DNA of 64,000 nucleotides, taken from assembly GCA_003049485.1 (NCBI GenBank), contig PYST01000112.1:1-64000 (forward strand). The letters are read 5' to 3'. Within the stretch, counting starts at the first letter, position 1; every line of letters begins with the position of its first letter. This DNA is from Ophioceras dolichostomum. Taxonomy: Eukaryota > Ascomycota > Sordariomycetes > Magnaporthales > Ophioceraceae. The notes under the pieces were generated by a model. The model searched no databases. It saw only the letters and a program-made list of their open reading frames with translations, and was not told the DNA's origin. This document shows, piece by piece, positions 31,189 to 43,120 of this stretch. A program made the translations under genes and the position numbers.

Positions 31189-32854
31189 AGCGGCGTCGCC
31201 GGTTGTTGATCTAAGGTTCCAGTTAGGTAGTATTAGTCTCTGCCGTGACTGTCGGGGGGATACACAGGAACGGCATACACGAATGTAAAAGAGCCAGCAG
31301 CTGGCGTCCCGGTTGGTTGGCCCTTCTCTGTCAGATCTAGACTCCCGGTATGGAGCTGAGGAAGGATGTTGGGCGCTCGGGGTTAGCATAGATAGTACTC
31401 TTAGCTTGAACTCGATGCTCCCGCATCATCATAGAGTTATGTAAACTTGTAAGCCAACATATTTATGTGCCACTCACCAATCGTGAAATTGGGCCTCGGA
31501 TGCCGTCGTCGTCTGGCTCAATGCTCCCGGAAGCCTCACCGCCTGTTGCCGAGATGCGCCAATATTTCAAACGTGTCTCCACCGCCAACTTCATATCCTC
31601 CACTGAATTCATGAATATTGGGACATCCATTGCTGCCACTCTAGAGGCTCAAAGTGAGCAACGCCTGAGGAGGTACCAGGTTTGTGGAATGTTGAGAACA
31701 TGGGTACTCAGGAGGAAGGACGTGCTGTGAGATTTTCGGGCGTGGAGACGCTTTTGGATGCGGACAGGCTAGTACGCCCTGCTTGCTGCAAGACATGGTG
31801 CGGCTGAGAGCCTTCATATGGTCAGGCAGACCCCTCTAGGCAACACTGCGGGGAATAAATATTGCGCAAAAGCTTCATCGCTTTGCTCATCCCGTTTCCA
31901 ATCCATATCTTCCTCTGCTTCGGTAAGAAAATTCGCTTTTCAAAGAGGTCGACAGATTGACGGAAATCTTGTTGGAGTTTACGATGGGATTCAGGGGCCC
32001 GAAGCTGAAAAACAGTTCGTGCTTCATTGAAATTAGGAAGGACTTTGTTGAACCACTGGGTGCACCTCTCTGCACCCATGAGGAACTAGTTGCCTCAGTC
32101 ATCAAGGCATCCACCTCAACAGACCTCAGATCACGTGGACCCTCGGGAGTCGCCTACAAAAGCACTCCCTCCGGCCCACGCGTAGACTAGCTTTTTCTCT
32201 TCCTCGTACATCATTCAGATCAATAGAATCGGCTTACCACACGCGTGTCTTTTCCAATTGGAACCCTGGCCTTCCAACAGACTTACCGATTTTGACCTAG
32301 ATTCTGCTGGGCCGGAAGCCCACAGGCCAAGACATCCAGGTACTGACCGAACGAACCGTCACTGCTTGTCGAGTGTCACAATGTGGTCGAGTGAGGGCTA
32401 TTGTTAGGTTAGATTCTTCATCGGACGATGCCGTTGGCGCTGCCGAACTGCATCGTTGAGCAAGCGCTTCTGCGACCTGCATATATCCAGCCAATAGGAC
32501 ATGGCCTCCCACGAAGGCCTCCGAAAAGGGGCTGTACGTGCCGCTTGCAAGTTTCCTTCCGGGCCATGTTTCCGTGCCCCTCCTAGGGCCAGCTGCATCA
32601 ACGCTCTCCTGAGGCCAACTCAGGCCGTCGGTTTCCCCTCCCTTACCCCTCATTCGTTCTTTACTCCGTGATTTTCATCTTCCTTCAGGTTTTCCTCTTT
32701 TGTTCTCTCTGCCAATTTCTCATCGATCCCGGGTCGTACAGCTTTATCTTGTCATTGGCTTCTATCCGATTTCTCGAGAGTTGATCATTTGTCCGCTCAG
32801 CCAGTTACCAGTACCTAGGTACCTACCTACGTACTACTTTCCACCTACTTTCCC
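31189..32854. other. 1.7-kb intergenic, divergent promoters of the CorA-like and NLR genes
   Basis: The short open frames (31467-31730, 31957-32190 and others) have no motif. The leader before 32855 is pyrimidine-rich and ends with a CCTAGGTACCTACCTACGTAC stretch (32815-32835). Confidence 0.5.
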
Positions 32855-35800
32855 ATGGAGCGCGCTGGCCTTCATGCCCGCAAGGGTCGGGGCAGAGCCC
32901 CCGTCGTGGAAACCGACTACGAGGACACCGTCAAGGTCGAGATTGGTGACCACGAGGCGTCGAAATTCACGGTGGGCTGGATAAGTTCAATGCCAGCGGA
33001 GGCACGCGCGGCGCATGTAGCCCTCAATGTCGCAGAGAGGACAATAACAAGAAGATCCGACGAGAACCTCTACAGAGAAGCGTATGTCGAGGGCAACTGG
33101 GTCGTCGTCGGCGCTAGCGGCACAGGCTTGGCTAGAGCCGCCAACATGGCGGCTAACATGGCCAGATCTTTCCCACGCATTCGAGATTGGCTGGTTGTGG
33201 GCATCGGGGGCAGCATTCCAAGCTATCCGGTCAAATACAGTACCGATGCCGGGAGGCAGCACATCGCTCTAGGGGACGTGGTCATCAGCAAGCCGGTGGC
33301 CAACCAACCAGGCAACGTCAACACGAACGCCACCGTCCTGACCTCGCAGGGCCCGAAGCAAAGCAGCGCTGGCTTCGCCCACGGCATCACTACGCGGATG
33401 GCGGCTGCCTTGAGCGAATTCGAAACAGACTACGGGCGAGGTGATCGATGCGTGTTCGAACTGCCGGATGGTCGTGTTCGGGCGGTCCAAGAGGCGCTGG
33501 AAAAATGACATAACACCCCTCAGGCGTTGGACCCAGGTGCGGCAAAGGATCATCTCTATCACGACGATTGTCATCACCCCGATACCAATCAAGGATGCGA
33601 CGTCGTGTGCAGCTCATCGCGACGACAAACTCGAGGTCAGAGGGGATTGAACGCCGTACGAAAGACAGATCAGCCCTTCGTGCACCGGGGCGTCGTCGCA
33701 ACTTCCGATGAGCTGCGGCTCAGTCCGCGAGTCAGGGTTGGGCTGCAGCGCGACTATAAAGCCATATGTGTCGAAATGGAGTCAAGCGGCGTGGCTATGC
33801 AGCATCCAACCTTAGCCGTGTGAGGCATCTCGGACAACGCAGACTCGCACCGGACATATACGCAAGATTGGCAACCCTACGCCTGCGTGACCGCCGCTGC
33901 AACGGCCGTGGAGGCCATCAAGCGAATGGCGAAGGACCCGAGCTGGGAGGCATCTCAGGCATCTCAGTTCTCCACCATTCATCATCAGCCTCTCAACACG
34001 CAGGTCATCAGGGGGGAGACGCCAGGCTATGACTCAGCGGCACCTCAGTCCTCTTCCGGCTGCCATCACCTGCTTAAGATGCCGCAGAAGTACAAGAACT
34101 ACGTCCCGAATCACGAAGCGGACAGGCTCATCCGGAAATGGTATCAAGACGTCAAGCGCCATCGTCGCCCACTCTGGATCCACGACTTGTCTGGGTCAGG
34201 CAAGACGCAGGCCTGTGTCGCGTTCGTTCAAAAAATGAGATCTAAGTTGCGGTTAGTGAAAGCATAGTACTATCACTCCCTTTCCCTGCCTGATTCGAGT
34301 TAATCTTTGATTGTGGTGGCTGATCAACAGGAGATTTCCCAATTGGCAGGGTTTTGTTGTGGTTGCAGGCGAGCAGCCGGGGGGCATTCCGCGCCAGCCT
34401 CCAGGGCTTGAGCAAAGCGCTGAATTTACGAGCCGAGTCCAAAGACCTCGCAATGTCTGTGAGGGACTGGCTTGAGCGACAGGAGAGCCCATGGATTGTC
34501 ATTCTAGATGGTTTGGACAACAAACAGGCCAATCCTGACATCTCCAAACTACTCTCGACAAGCAGCGGCCTATTTCTCATCACATCCCTGCGCGAACCCT
34601 ACGAAGGTATGCGACCCTGCGTCTCTCACAGCATGCCGTGTATGTCCACGAACTCCGCTCTCAATCTAGGGAGATATATATGCTATCTTCCCACTCGGTT
34701 TGAGGACGATGACGAGCGTATCGCTTGTGAGGAGCTCCTGGCAGACTTGGACTTTGTCCCTCAGGCCATGGTGTACGCGTTCTCCGGGATGAAGAACCGC
34801 AGGCTGGGATACAATGGTTATCGATACGACTGGGATCTGAGTGATTTCGAGGTGTGGAAGCCATTGTGCAAGCTTGACAAGTTCGAACACCTTCATGTGC
34901 GCGAGGATTCCGCCAAGCTGCTACACCTGATGGTGTCCTTCGCCGGCGCCTCTGTTCCCAGGAAAACCTAGAAGGCGGCATTCGATCTCGGCTGCGCCTG
35001 GCCATCCAACCCCGGAAGGTCTGACTCCGGCGAACCGCCCGCCTTTCTAGCCCGCCACCCAGATGAGAGAGAAGGGATCGCCTGGACCTCATCAAGGGCG
35101 TTCGACAAGCTGACGCGCTGCGAATCCGTGTTGAATTCGATGTCTTTACTGTTGCCCGCTGAAGATCGCGACAGCTATAACAGCCTCACCATCAACCCGC
35201 TGGCCTACGGATGGGTCGTTTCCGCTCTAGCTCGAACTCCTCTCACTTGTCAGATGTGGTGTTGGGCCCTCGCCACCGTCGCAAGGGCAGCCATCAAAGA
35301 CATGCAGGGGGATCCACCATACCAAAACGCGACACAACTCAGCGACCACCTCCACGAGCTCCGATGGCTGCACGATGAACTGAAGAACATGGGGCAAATA
35401 GATATGACGTGGATCGACGACGTGGTCCACGTAAGGGTCTGCGAGGATCCTCAACCACTGGATCAGCGGCGCTGGCCTGTGGCAACGATTTTGTCCGATA
35501 TGCTCTCTTCCAGTGGCCGTAACGGCGACTGGCTTCCCTCGGCGGAGCTGAGTGTTGAATATGCTCATACAATGCACCACGCCGCCGGCACGGGGTGCAA
35601 ACCGGCATTGCTCCAGAGGGCTCGAGTTCAGAGCAACCTACTCCGCTACGATGAGGCACTCAGTTTCGCCATAGCTCCGATGATAATATTGCGCTTCGGA
35701 AGACAACAAGAGGGGCACGACAATAGTCTTGAGCTCATGACCTTGAGGCGGGCGGTTGCTGAGAGAAAGTGGTTTGCTGGCAAGAAGGAAGCTGCCAGCA

Positions 35801-37209
35801 AAGAATTCGAGTTGTTGCTGGAGTGGTGGAAGCAGCGAGATCCCTTGGCAGATGATGTGATATGGCTGAGCTACTACCATGCTCTGGCCGTCCTCGAGCA
35901 CATGCACCAGCCCGAAACCGCCTGTCAGATGGCCAAAGAGCTTTTGGAGTACTCTGGGTGGCCTCCTGACGACCGGTTGGACCTGCTACGGCTTAGCTGT
36001 CGCCAACTGTACGGCGAGGCTCTCATGGCCTGTAGTAGGCTCAACGAGGCGATGGGAGTGAAAAGGGAAGTCGCCAAAGAGTTGGAACGGAGGGACCCGG
36101 ACTTCAAAGACCCGCATATCTTCGGGGAGGTGTACGGGCTTGCCGACGTGGCTTGGAGCTTGGGCCTTATGGCGGAGTCCACGGATCATTTGAAAAAGGG
36201 CGTCAAACATCTGAAAAGACTCGAAGACGACTCGCCCGCCAAACGAGTCTTTCTCCCCAAGTTTGAACTGGCGCTAGCTCGCGGTTACATCGACTTGGCC
36301 CGGGACAAGCCGGACGAGAAAGACCAGGTCGATTATACATTGCGAGCAGTCAAGCTTGCTCGCGGCCTCCTGGACGAACAGATGCGTGAGCACTGGAAGC
36401 CGTTCAACGAGGAACTCGAAGACTGGAGGCCGTTCGCCGAGCAACTCGAAAGACTTGAAGATCTCATCTTAACCCAGACTAAGGTGACAGCCCTGTTGCC
36501 AAACCTCAAGGACGATGAGTTCGACAAGTCACTTCAGCAGTCTGCCGGGGCCTTGGATAGCATCGCGAAGACTGCTAAACAACACAATCGGTCGGATCTG
36601 GGGCGAGGCCTCCACCGATGCAAGATGCTCCAGCGACTCAACGAACCTCCCACGGAGAGACTCGAGTTCCAGAAGGATGTAAGGCAGAAGATCGCCGACA
36701 TCGTCCTGAAGGAGATGGGGCAGGAGATCAAGGACAGCGTCCAGAGGGAGTTGTGGCCGAACCTCGACTACTGTCTCGCCAAAGACGAAATTCGGACCCG
36801 TATGGAGGATGAGTTGAGGCCGAAGATGACCGACGCTATGATCGCCAATAGCAATGATCGGATCCTTCTCGAGACCGACATCGACATCGTCGGCACGGTG
36901 ATCGAGATAGTCGAAGCCGACATCCACCTGAACGCAACCGGTGGTGGGAGCTTTCACGAATTAGTGGTAGGCGCTGCGCAGCGAATGGAGTACATCCAGT
37001 CAGTCTGGCGGTGTTTGCCGGGTCGGCGCCGCCACCACGCCATCATAGCGGTCAAACACGCAGTGAAGATATACGGCCTGATCAGAGATCCCCGCGCGGC
37101 GGCAATGAGGAAACATGTGTACGGCGAGGAGGACTCTCAGACGCAGCAGACGAGTGCCACTCCTACCTTGGAACGGGACATATCGCAGGACGAAGATGAC
37201 ATTCTGTGA
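32855..37209 (+). pseudogene. Fungal NLR (STAND) protein relic: PNP_UDP - NB-ARC/NTPase - TPR-like, with several lesions
   Basis: Domains in order. (1) A PNP_UDP (nucleoside-phosphorylase-like) domain: FTVGWISSMPAEARAA, WLVVGIGGSIPS, HIALGDVVISKP, then KAICVEMESSG and GISDNADSH. (2) A P-loop NTPase: IHDLSGSGKTQACVAF (Walker A), WIVILDGLD (Walker B), LFLITS (sensor-like). (3) A long helical C-terminal part (about 35128-37209) with TPR-like helices and a charged coiled region. This architecture belongs to fungal NLR-like receptors implicated in self/non-self recognition and cell death. Lesions: TGA at 33506 and TGA at 33821 (the latter inside the conserved V-R-G-I motif, so probably CGA to TGA), an unresolved frame change between the Walker A exon and 34333 (a GTTAGT donor at 34252 and CAG at 34330 do not restore the frame), and TAG at 34969. 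The 693-codon C-terminal frame is otherwise clean. Confidence 0.75.
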
Positions 37210-38468
37210 CGGGAACTGCGAAAATGCATGGCTGCCGGTGTAAATTGAAGCATCTTCTGGATCTATCGCTCATCAGAGGTTTACATTTTCGATCTCACGA
37301 TCTCTAGGCCATCTGCGTTACCCCTTAAGTACTCGACTCTCTAGGCCAATAGCTCTGCCAGCGCTCGTTGTCACAAACGTTTCAGTCTCATAATTAGGTA
37401 CTATCCTTAGTACCTATGTATTTACCCAGGCCATTCCCTCGATCTGGAGGTGATGAGATCACTCGAGCTATGGAAGCTCTCTGTACACCGACACGGGTGG
37501 TCATGTGATTTGAGAGTGGCTTCAGTCCACACGTACCCTGGCGGGAACGCCTCTCGGAACAAAGGGGGCGGTTGTGCCTGTGATATATTCAGCACAGCCC
37601 TCGCGAAGTGATTGGTAGAATGCACGGAGACGTGCATATTCACACACATGTGCATGGCCAACTGACCTGATCAGGGCGCTTCCCGCACGATAATTAAGCA
37701 GAGAAGGCGTTATGCACAGGCTGCTGCATCCGAGGAAGCAGGCGCCGCTAGGCTGCCACGACGAGCCACGTCTGTTGGGGAGAGGGGGCGGGGGATAGAA
37801 ATGAGTGCCTACAGGTAGGGAGTTTATATTAAAGAGGGCAACAGGGATTTCATGTGTAAAACGTCTTCAATCTCTTACTCCAAATTGTGCCACATTTCCA
37901 CTCAGCCAGTTCGGGAAGGGTTCGCAGAACAACGACACGAGCATCATTGGATGTGCCGGGGCGCAGATGATTTCGTAGATAAACTCGGGTGGTACCATCT
38001 CAGCAAGCATCAATTTCGATCAACCACTCGGATTCCACATACTAGCACTAGCGGCAGCACTAGCTCCAACGATGCTTCCGACCCAGATCGAGTCTCTCCA
38101 CTACCGTAAGAGCACTAGCCTCATGTTCACACTCACTTCTTACGACATCCTTTCGAGAAGGCTGACTGACATGTACGACTGGTGCATACCTTAGAAACGG
38201 GAAGTGGCACACGGAAACCGCCTCTTGGTCCTCCGTGCTCTCGGTACGAGGATCCATACCTCCGCTTCGTCAGACAAGATCACTTCGACACTTTTACCGC
38301 TAACCCCTGAACTGCATAATGAATAGAAGTTCGATAGCAGCGTTCCCCAAATCATGTCAGTAGACGTACTGCCTACTCCTCCGCTTAAGCCGCCATCTGA
38401 GTACCTAACTCGTCACCATCAAAGATAGAGAGAGTAGTCGTGGTCGGTGCAAATTACACTTACGAGCT
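37210..38468. other. Intergenic, no supported gene
   Basis: Spacer downstream of the NLR relic. The short frames carry no motif. Several TAGGTAC-type words appear near 37397-37413. Confidence 0.5.
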
Positions 38469-38687
38469 TTGCTAACAGCTCGTAGATTCGCGTCTGTCAA
38501 GGGTCTGCAGCAAATCTCACCTTCTGTCCGGGACGATGCCTTCGCGAAGTTCCAGCTGCTGGACACGTTACTTGAAAGGCCTACGAAGCAGCCAACAGCT
38601 TCTGCGGACGGAAGAGCGAGACGACTGCCGAAGGGGTTCTGCAGCAGTACAGTACGTTTCCAAGCTTCTCTTTGCCCGCCTTGTTAG
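38469..38687 (+). other. Possible N-terminal exon of the second CorA-like gene
   Basis: The open frame reads FASVKGLQQISPSVRDDAF, then an FQLLDTLLERP helix-like part. It lies just upstream of the CorA-like exons and could be joined by an intron whose ends I could not fix. The link is an inference from position and composition only. Confidence 0.25.
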
Positions 38688-38831
38688 TAGTATCTGCAAT
38701 GTGGATACTTCTGACCCTCTTCGATTCTGGTGTTAACGTGAGAGAAATCAACATCAAGGCCACTGGACTCGGATTATAGTCGAGCAGACAGGCAGGACTC
38801 TGCGCCCCAAACCAACCTTCGTTCGACATGA

Positions 38832-39123
38832 CGAGCCCAGCCTGCCACCGCCGCCAAAAGCACGACGGAAGAAGACCGAGCAGGCGATGAACGAAAAGCC
38901 GGCCACTCCACCATACCCTTGCATGACCCGGCGACTGTCGAGTACGGCTGGGAGTGGTACGAGATGACGTTCGCGACTTGGTGGTGCGCCTCGTCGTCTA
39001 CCACAAAGATCATATGCTTCGATGTCACGGAGCACCTACGCATGGCGATCAAGAATCAGACTTGTCAACAGCTGCACCAGCAGTGGCAAAAGCAAAAGCA
39101 GGAGCAGAAGGGGGAGAAATCGG

Positions 39124-39154
<31 letters not shown>

Positions 39155-40297
39155 GGGCCCATATGAGGACTTCGAAGTCTTGATCAAGCAGCTCTTGCCT
39201 GTTCTTGATAAGTCTGTTTGGGCCATCCGCGACCATATTTGTGCCTGGGAAGCGGTAAGTGGCCATTGCGGAACCGTTCTCTCGCTTATTCAAGCTGTTC
39301 GATCGCTTCTTCAAAATCGTCCAAGCGGCTGCCTACTACCTTGAGGGACATTGGTACTCCAGTGTTTTCAACCTGATGGCTGTACCTGATGATAACTGGT
39401 AACTTACCTACTAACTGCTATCTGCTACACTGAGACAGACACGGGAAGAGTTTCCCGACTTCGCCCTGATCCACGAGCTCGCCAGACATGCCATCCACGT
39501 CAGCGAGACGATCGAGCTCGCCGCCAAGTCCCTTGGCACTATACAGAAGCACCGCAGGGAGTTCACGGAGAAGAGGCACCACGAGCAGCGGCAACTACAT
39601 CACCATGAACAACATGCAGACGGAAATACTCCTTCTCCTCCTCCTCCTTACTCTCCCCCGCCGCAGAACAACTGGGACGCAATGGCCGAGCTGCTCGAGC
39701 TCCAAACTCAGGCGGTTGAGAACATGCTCGCTCGATCGAGGGCGAACCAAGAGAGGATCCAGAACGAGGTTACTCTGGTGAGCTTTCTTGTCCCCACAGT
39801 GAAGCCTTTCTTTCGTCCGCAAGGGCGAACACCCAGCATGCATCCTGCTGACCCTTGAATCCATCTTCTGATGCTAATAATATTCTCGTCTCTAGGCCTT
39901 CAACCTGGCAGCCCAGCGGGACAGCCAGGTACAGGTCACGATGTCCAGGAACATGCAGAAGGAAACGGTGGCGATGCGGACTCTGGCTATCGTCATGGTT
40001 GCGTTTGCGCCCGCTAATTTCGTCTGTGTAAGTGATCCATGGCTCGCTCTAGCCTACCTACCGATTGTGGATTGCTGCAATGCTAATGCTTCTGACCCTA
40101 ATTATGCACCAACCTACTTAGTCCGTCTTCGGGACCGCATTCTTTGACTTCAAGGACGGACCAGGGGGTTCGGGCTTCGTGGTCTCGGATCAGTTTTGGA
40201 TGTTTGGGCCACGGCGATTCCCATATCGATAGTGACCTTAGGAATTTGGGCTTACTACGACAGGAGGGAGAGGGCGAGGGGCGATGCTAAGAAGTAG
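38832..40297 (+). pseudogene. Second fungal CorA-like membrane protein, frameshifted in its last exon
   Basis: Four blocks join in phase: an open frame from 38832 to 39254, then 39439-39777, 39896-40027 and 40122 onward (donors GTAAGT, GTGAGC, GTAAGT; acceptors CAG, TAG, TAG). Visible motifs: a poly-Gln run (39125-39154), then LAAQRDSQVQVTMSRN, then MQKETVAMRTLAIVMVAFAP (helix 1 of the CorA-like pair), then FGTAFFDFKDG and SDQFWMF. This is the normal order for the family, in which a second helix should follow. Here the frame ends at a TAG (40241-40243) after TTTGGG; adding one T at about 40203-40206 restores WATAIPISIVTLGIWAYY and a stop at 40295-40297. So either a one-base deletion or a sequence error removes helix 2. 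The 5' start is not resolved: a TGA lies just upstream of 38832, so a first exon is missing. Confidence 0.65.
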
Positions 40298-41218
40298 CTC
40301 ATTGTCCCAGTCACGATGGTCGTTGATGGCATCAACTTTCGAGAGAGTGATGAAGAGAACTGGCTACGCTGTATCACTATGATGATAATGATGCTGATGA
40401 TTATGATGTCGATGATGAATCGATTCAGTGCGAGTACTTTTTTGCATCAGTGATATAAACTCCACGTTGCGCGCTGAGCCCTTATTCCTCGCGTGCACCC
40501 CTGTCGTTCTCACAATGAAAGCTAGCGACGTGCAACGGACTGATCATCTTGGTTAGGGGCGGCCAGCGATAGCGCTGGAGAATTGCATCCCCAGAGCTTT
40601 GGATATGGCCGCCGAGTATAAGGTACATCGTATTTCCATATGTGAAAGAGTGGGAGTGGAGTCGCAAATTCTAACGAAGGTCGAGAGTATTTAATATGTT
40701 GGTGATACCGTTGGTGTTGAATGGATGATGACGTCGAGGGCGGAGGATGCCCAAGGACGAACTACGGCGCCTAACCTCCTCCACATCCATACAAAGCAGA
40801 CAACAACAACCACAGGATAACAAATTTTGGAATTGACGGATAGATGCAGGATGCTGCAGTCTGTGTGCCACCATCCCTCTCCTCAGCCCCTCATTTTCTT
40901 CGGAAACTCAAACGGTCATGGATTTGAACACCCCGCTCTCGGTCGTTTCCACTTCACGACTCGAAGGTTAGCTGCTACCCCTCAACAGCATTCGCCCACC
41001 CTTATTACCCCCCAAATTCAAGTGCCCCCTCAGCTCCGGAGTTTGGGTCGGAGTTTCCGTCTAAGGTATCGCCATCCTCGTCATCTGATGCATTACTTTG
41101 TCGCGATTTAGTTGGGACCCAAAGATCATCAACATCACACCAACGACCTCCTACCGTCCACACCCCGCCTTGCCAATAGACAATCACGCGTAGAGAACAG
41201 TTCTGGGCCGCCAGCATC
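40298..41218. other. Intergenic, promoter of the transaldolase gene
   Basis: No supported gene. A GAT/ATG-rich simple sequence runs at 40378-40422. The leader before 41219 is C-rich with a run of CCACACC-type words. Confidence 0.5.
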
Positions 41219-42587
41219 ATGAGTGCCACCCAAGAAATTTCCTGCCTGGAGAAGCTGGAGCAGATGCGTAAGAATTCAATGCTGTTTCTTATCGGATAAG
41301 GGTACTATTCTGGCCGATGCCGGAGCCGACTAACATCCACCTTGCGGACGCCAAGTCGACGTCGATGTCGACGATATGGACTCGGAGTTCATTAAGTCCA
41401 TGCCCATCAAGTTCCACGACCAGACGAGCAACCAGAAGTTCGTCGACGCCGAGCTCCAACGGGAAGCCAACCACGAGCTCCTCACACAGTGTGCCAAGGA
41501 GCTTAAGAATGAGGGCTGGTTGGCCATCTACACGCGAGCCGCGGTGCTCCTGTGCAAGAAGAACCTCGACCTGATCAGTGGCCGGGTGCTGCTCCAAACT
41601 TCGCCTTCGCAGGCCTACAACGCCGCTGAGACGCTCGCGCATGCCAGGCTGTACGACAGCGAGTTCAAGCGGGCCGGGGTGCCCCGGGAGCGGTTCTGCA
41701 TCAAGATCCCCGCCACGGGACCGGCGCTCAACGCGGCCAAGGCTCTACAGGCGGAGGGAATCGCCACGTTGGGAACAGCCATGTTCAGCGTCGTGCAGGC
41801 CATCGCTTGCAGCCAGGCCAACTGTCTCTCAATCAGCCCCTATTACAATGGTGAGTGGTGTGGCTAGCTGGCAGATCCTGTTGTCCTTGATGTATTAGCC
41901 ATAAACTTACAAACGCCTGAAGAGATTTATGCCCACGACCCTGAGAAGCGACCCGCGGTCTGGCCTAACGTGGCGGACCCGGTCACCCGACACCCAATGT
42001 CGCCCCGTCTGGTCCAGATCCTGGATACCTACCGTCGCCTGTACAAGGAGACGGGCAAGATGCAGCCGCTCCTCAAGAGCGCAAGGTGAGAGAATGATTT
42101 CGGTCGCTCCACCAGACTGTGATGATGACGAGAGTACGGCCACTCGTGTCTGCGATATACTAACCTCCTTTATCTTCAAAGTTTCATCTCGGTCCAGGAG
42201 GCAATGGCAGCCGGCGAGTTGGGCTGCCAGTCGGCCACCATGTCTCGTGAGATCCTGAAGAAGCTCGCAGAGACGCCGTACGACGCCTCGAAGTGGCCGG
42301 GAGAGGGCGTCCCCAAGCCGTCGCACGCGTACAGCGACCCGACACCTCTTACCGAGCGGCTGCAGCCCCTTCTCGAGAAGGACCCGCTCGTCGAAGGGTC
42401 GTGGGACCGTGGGATGCTGCCCAGCACTGATGTCGACTACCTGGCTGACAACGGCATGCAGCTGCAGAAGGCCACGATTGCCGATCCGGCCACCAAGAAG
42501 CGACTGGATGACGCGCTGGAGTTTTTTGTGAAAGCAGAGGAGGACAGCAAGGAGCTGATTGAGTCCATCCTGAAGGAGCTCGCCTAA
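41219..42587 (+). CDS. Transaldolase family protein
   Basis: Four exons, 41219-41267, 41356-41850, 41923-42085 and 42182-42587, join in phase and give 370 residues. The TIM-barrel motifs are ordered: TSNQKFVDAELQ, LISGRVLLQTSPSQAYN, FCIKIPATGPALNAAKALQ (the lysine of the IKIPAT motif is the expected Schiff-base residue), and ISPYYN. Relatives are fungal transaldolase-like proteins with an atypical start (VDVDDMDSEF) rather than the TTVVADTGDF start of the main pentose-phosphate enzyme, so it may be a secondary isozyme. The reaction would transfer a dihydroxyacetone unit between sugar phosphates in the cytosol. The C-terminus is extended relative to bacterial enzymes. It appears intact. Confidence 0.88.
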
Positions 42588-43120
42588 TTCCAGATCGAGG
42601 CTTCCTGGCCATCAATCCAGAGCCTCCTGACTGGAACCAGTGAACAACGCATTCCACGGGAGGGTAGAAGGAATGAACAACACCGGAGATTAGTAGCAGA
42701 AAGAGAAAGACGGATCTAGGGCATCGCAGAATCTCAAGGCAGTGGCCATACTTTTCGTCCGATTTATCAAAGCTTAACTCGACTGGGCTCTTTCCTCTTC
42801 TAGCTGGGCGGGCGTGTAAGTGGGTGATGAGGAGTGCGTTATGTAAGCGAAATCCCCTCGACGATCGACGACGTCATCGCCCATCCATCCCGTTACTCAT
42901 CGGCCATCACGATCACCAGCCACAGACCTTCTTGCAAGGACTCAACCCATCAAAGTTTCGACTGAAACGTACAGCTCGGTATTGTTTCTTTATATCGGTT
43001 AGAATTCTAGGAATGCATTTGATTGCAGTTAAGACTTGGAGACTGTCCCGTCTGCCGAAGGGAACGCGAAGGAATTAGCATGGAAACCTCAGCCATTCGA
43101 ACTCACAGCATTTCCTCAAC
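42588..43120. other. Intergenic, upstream of the HAM1-like gene
   Basis: No supported gene. Holds the 3' end of the transaldolase gene and the presumed promoter of the next gene on the same strand. Confidence 0.5.
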
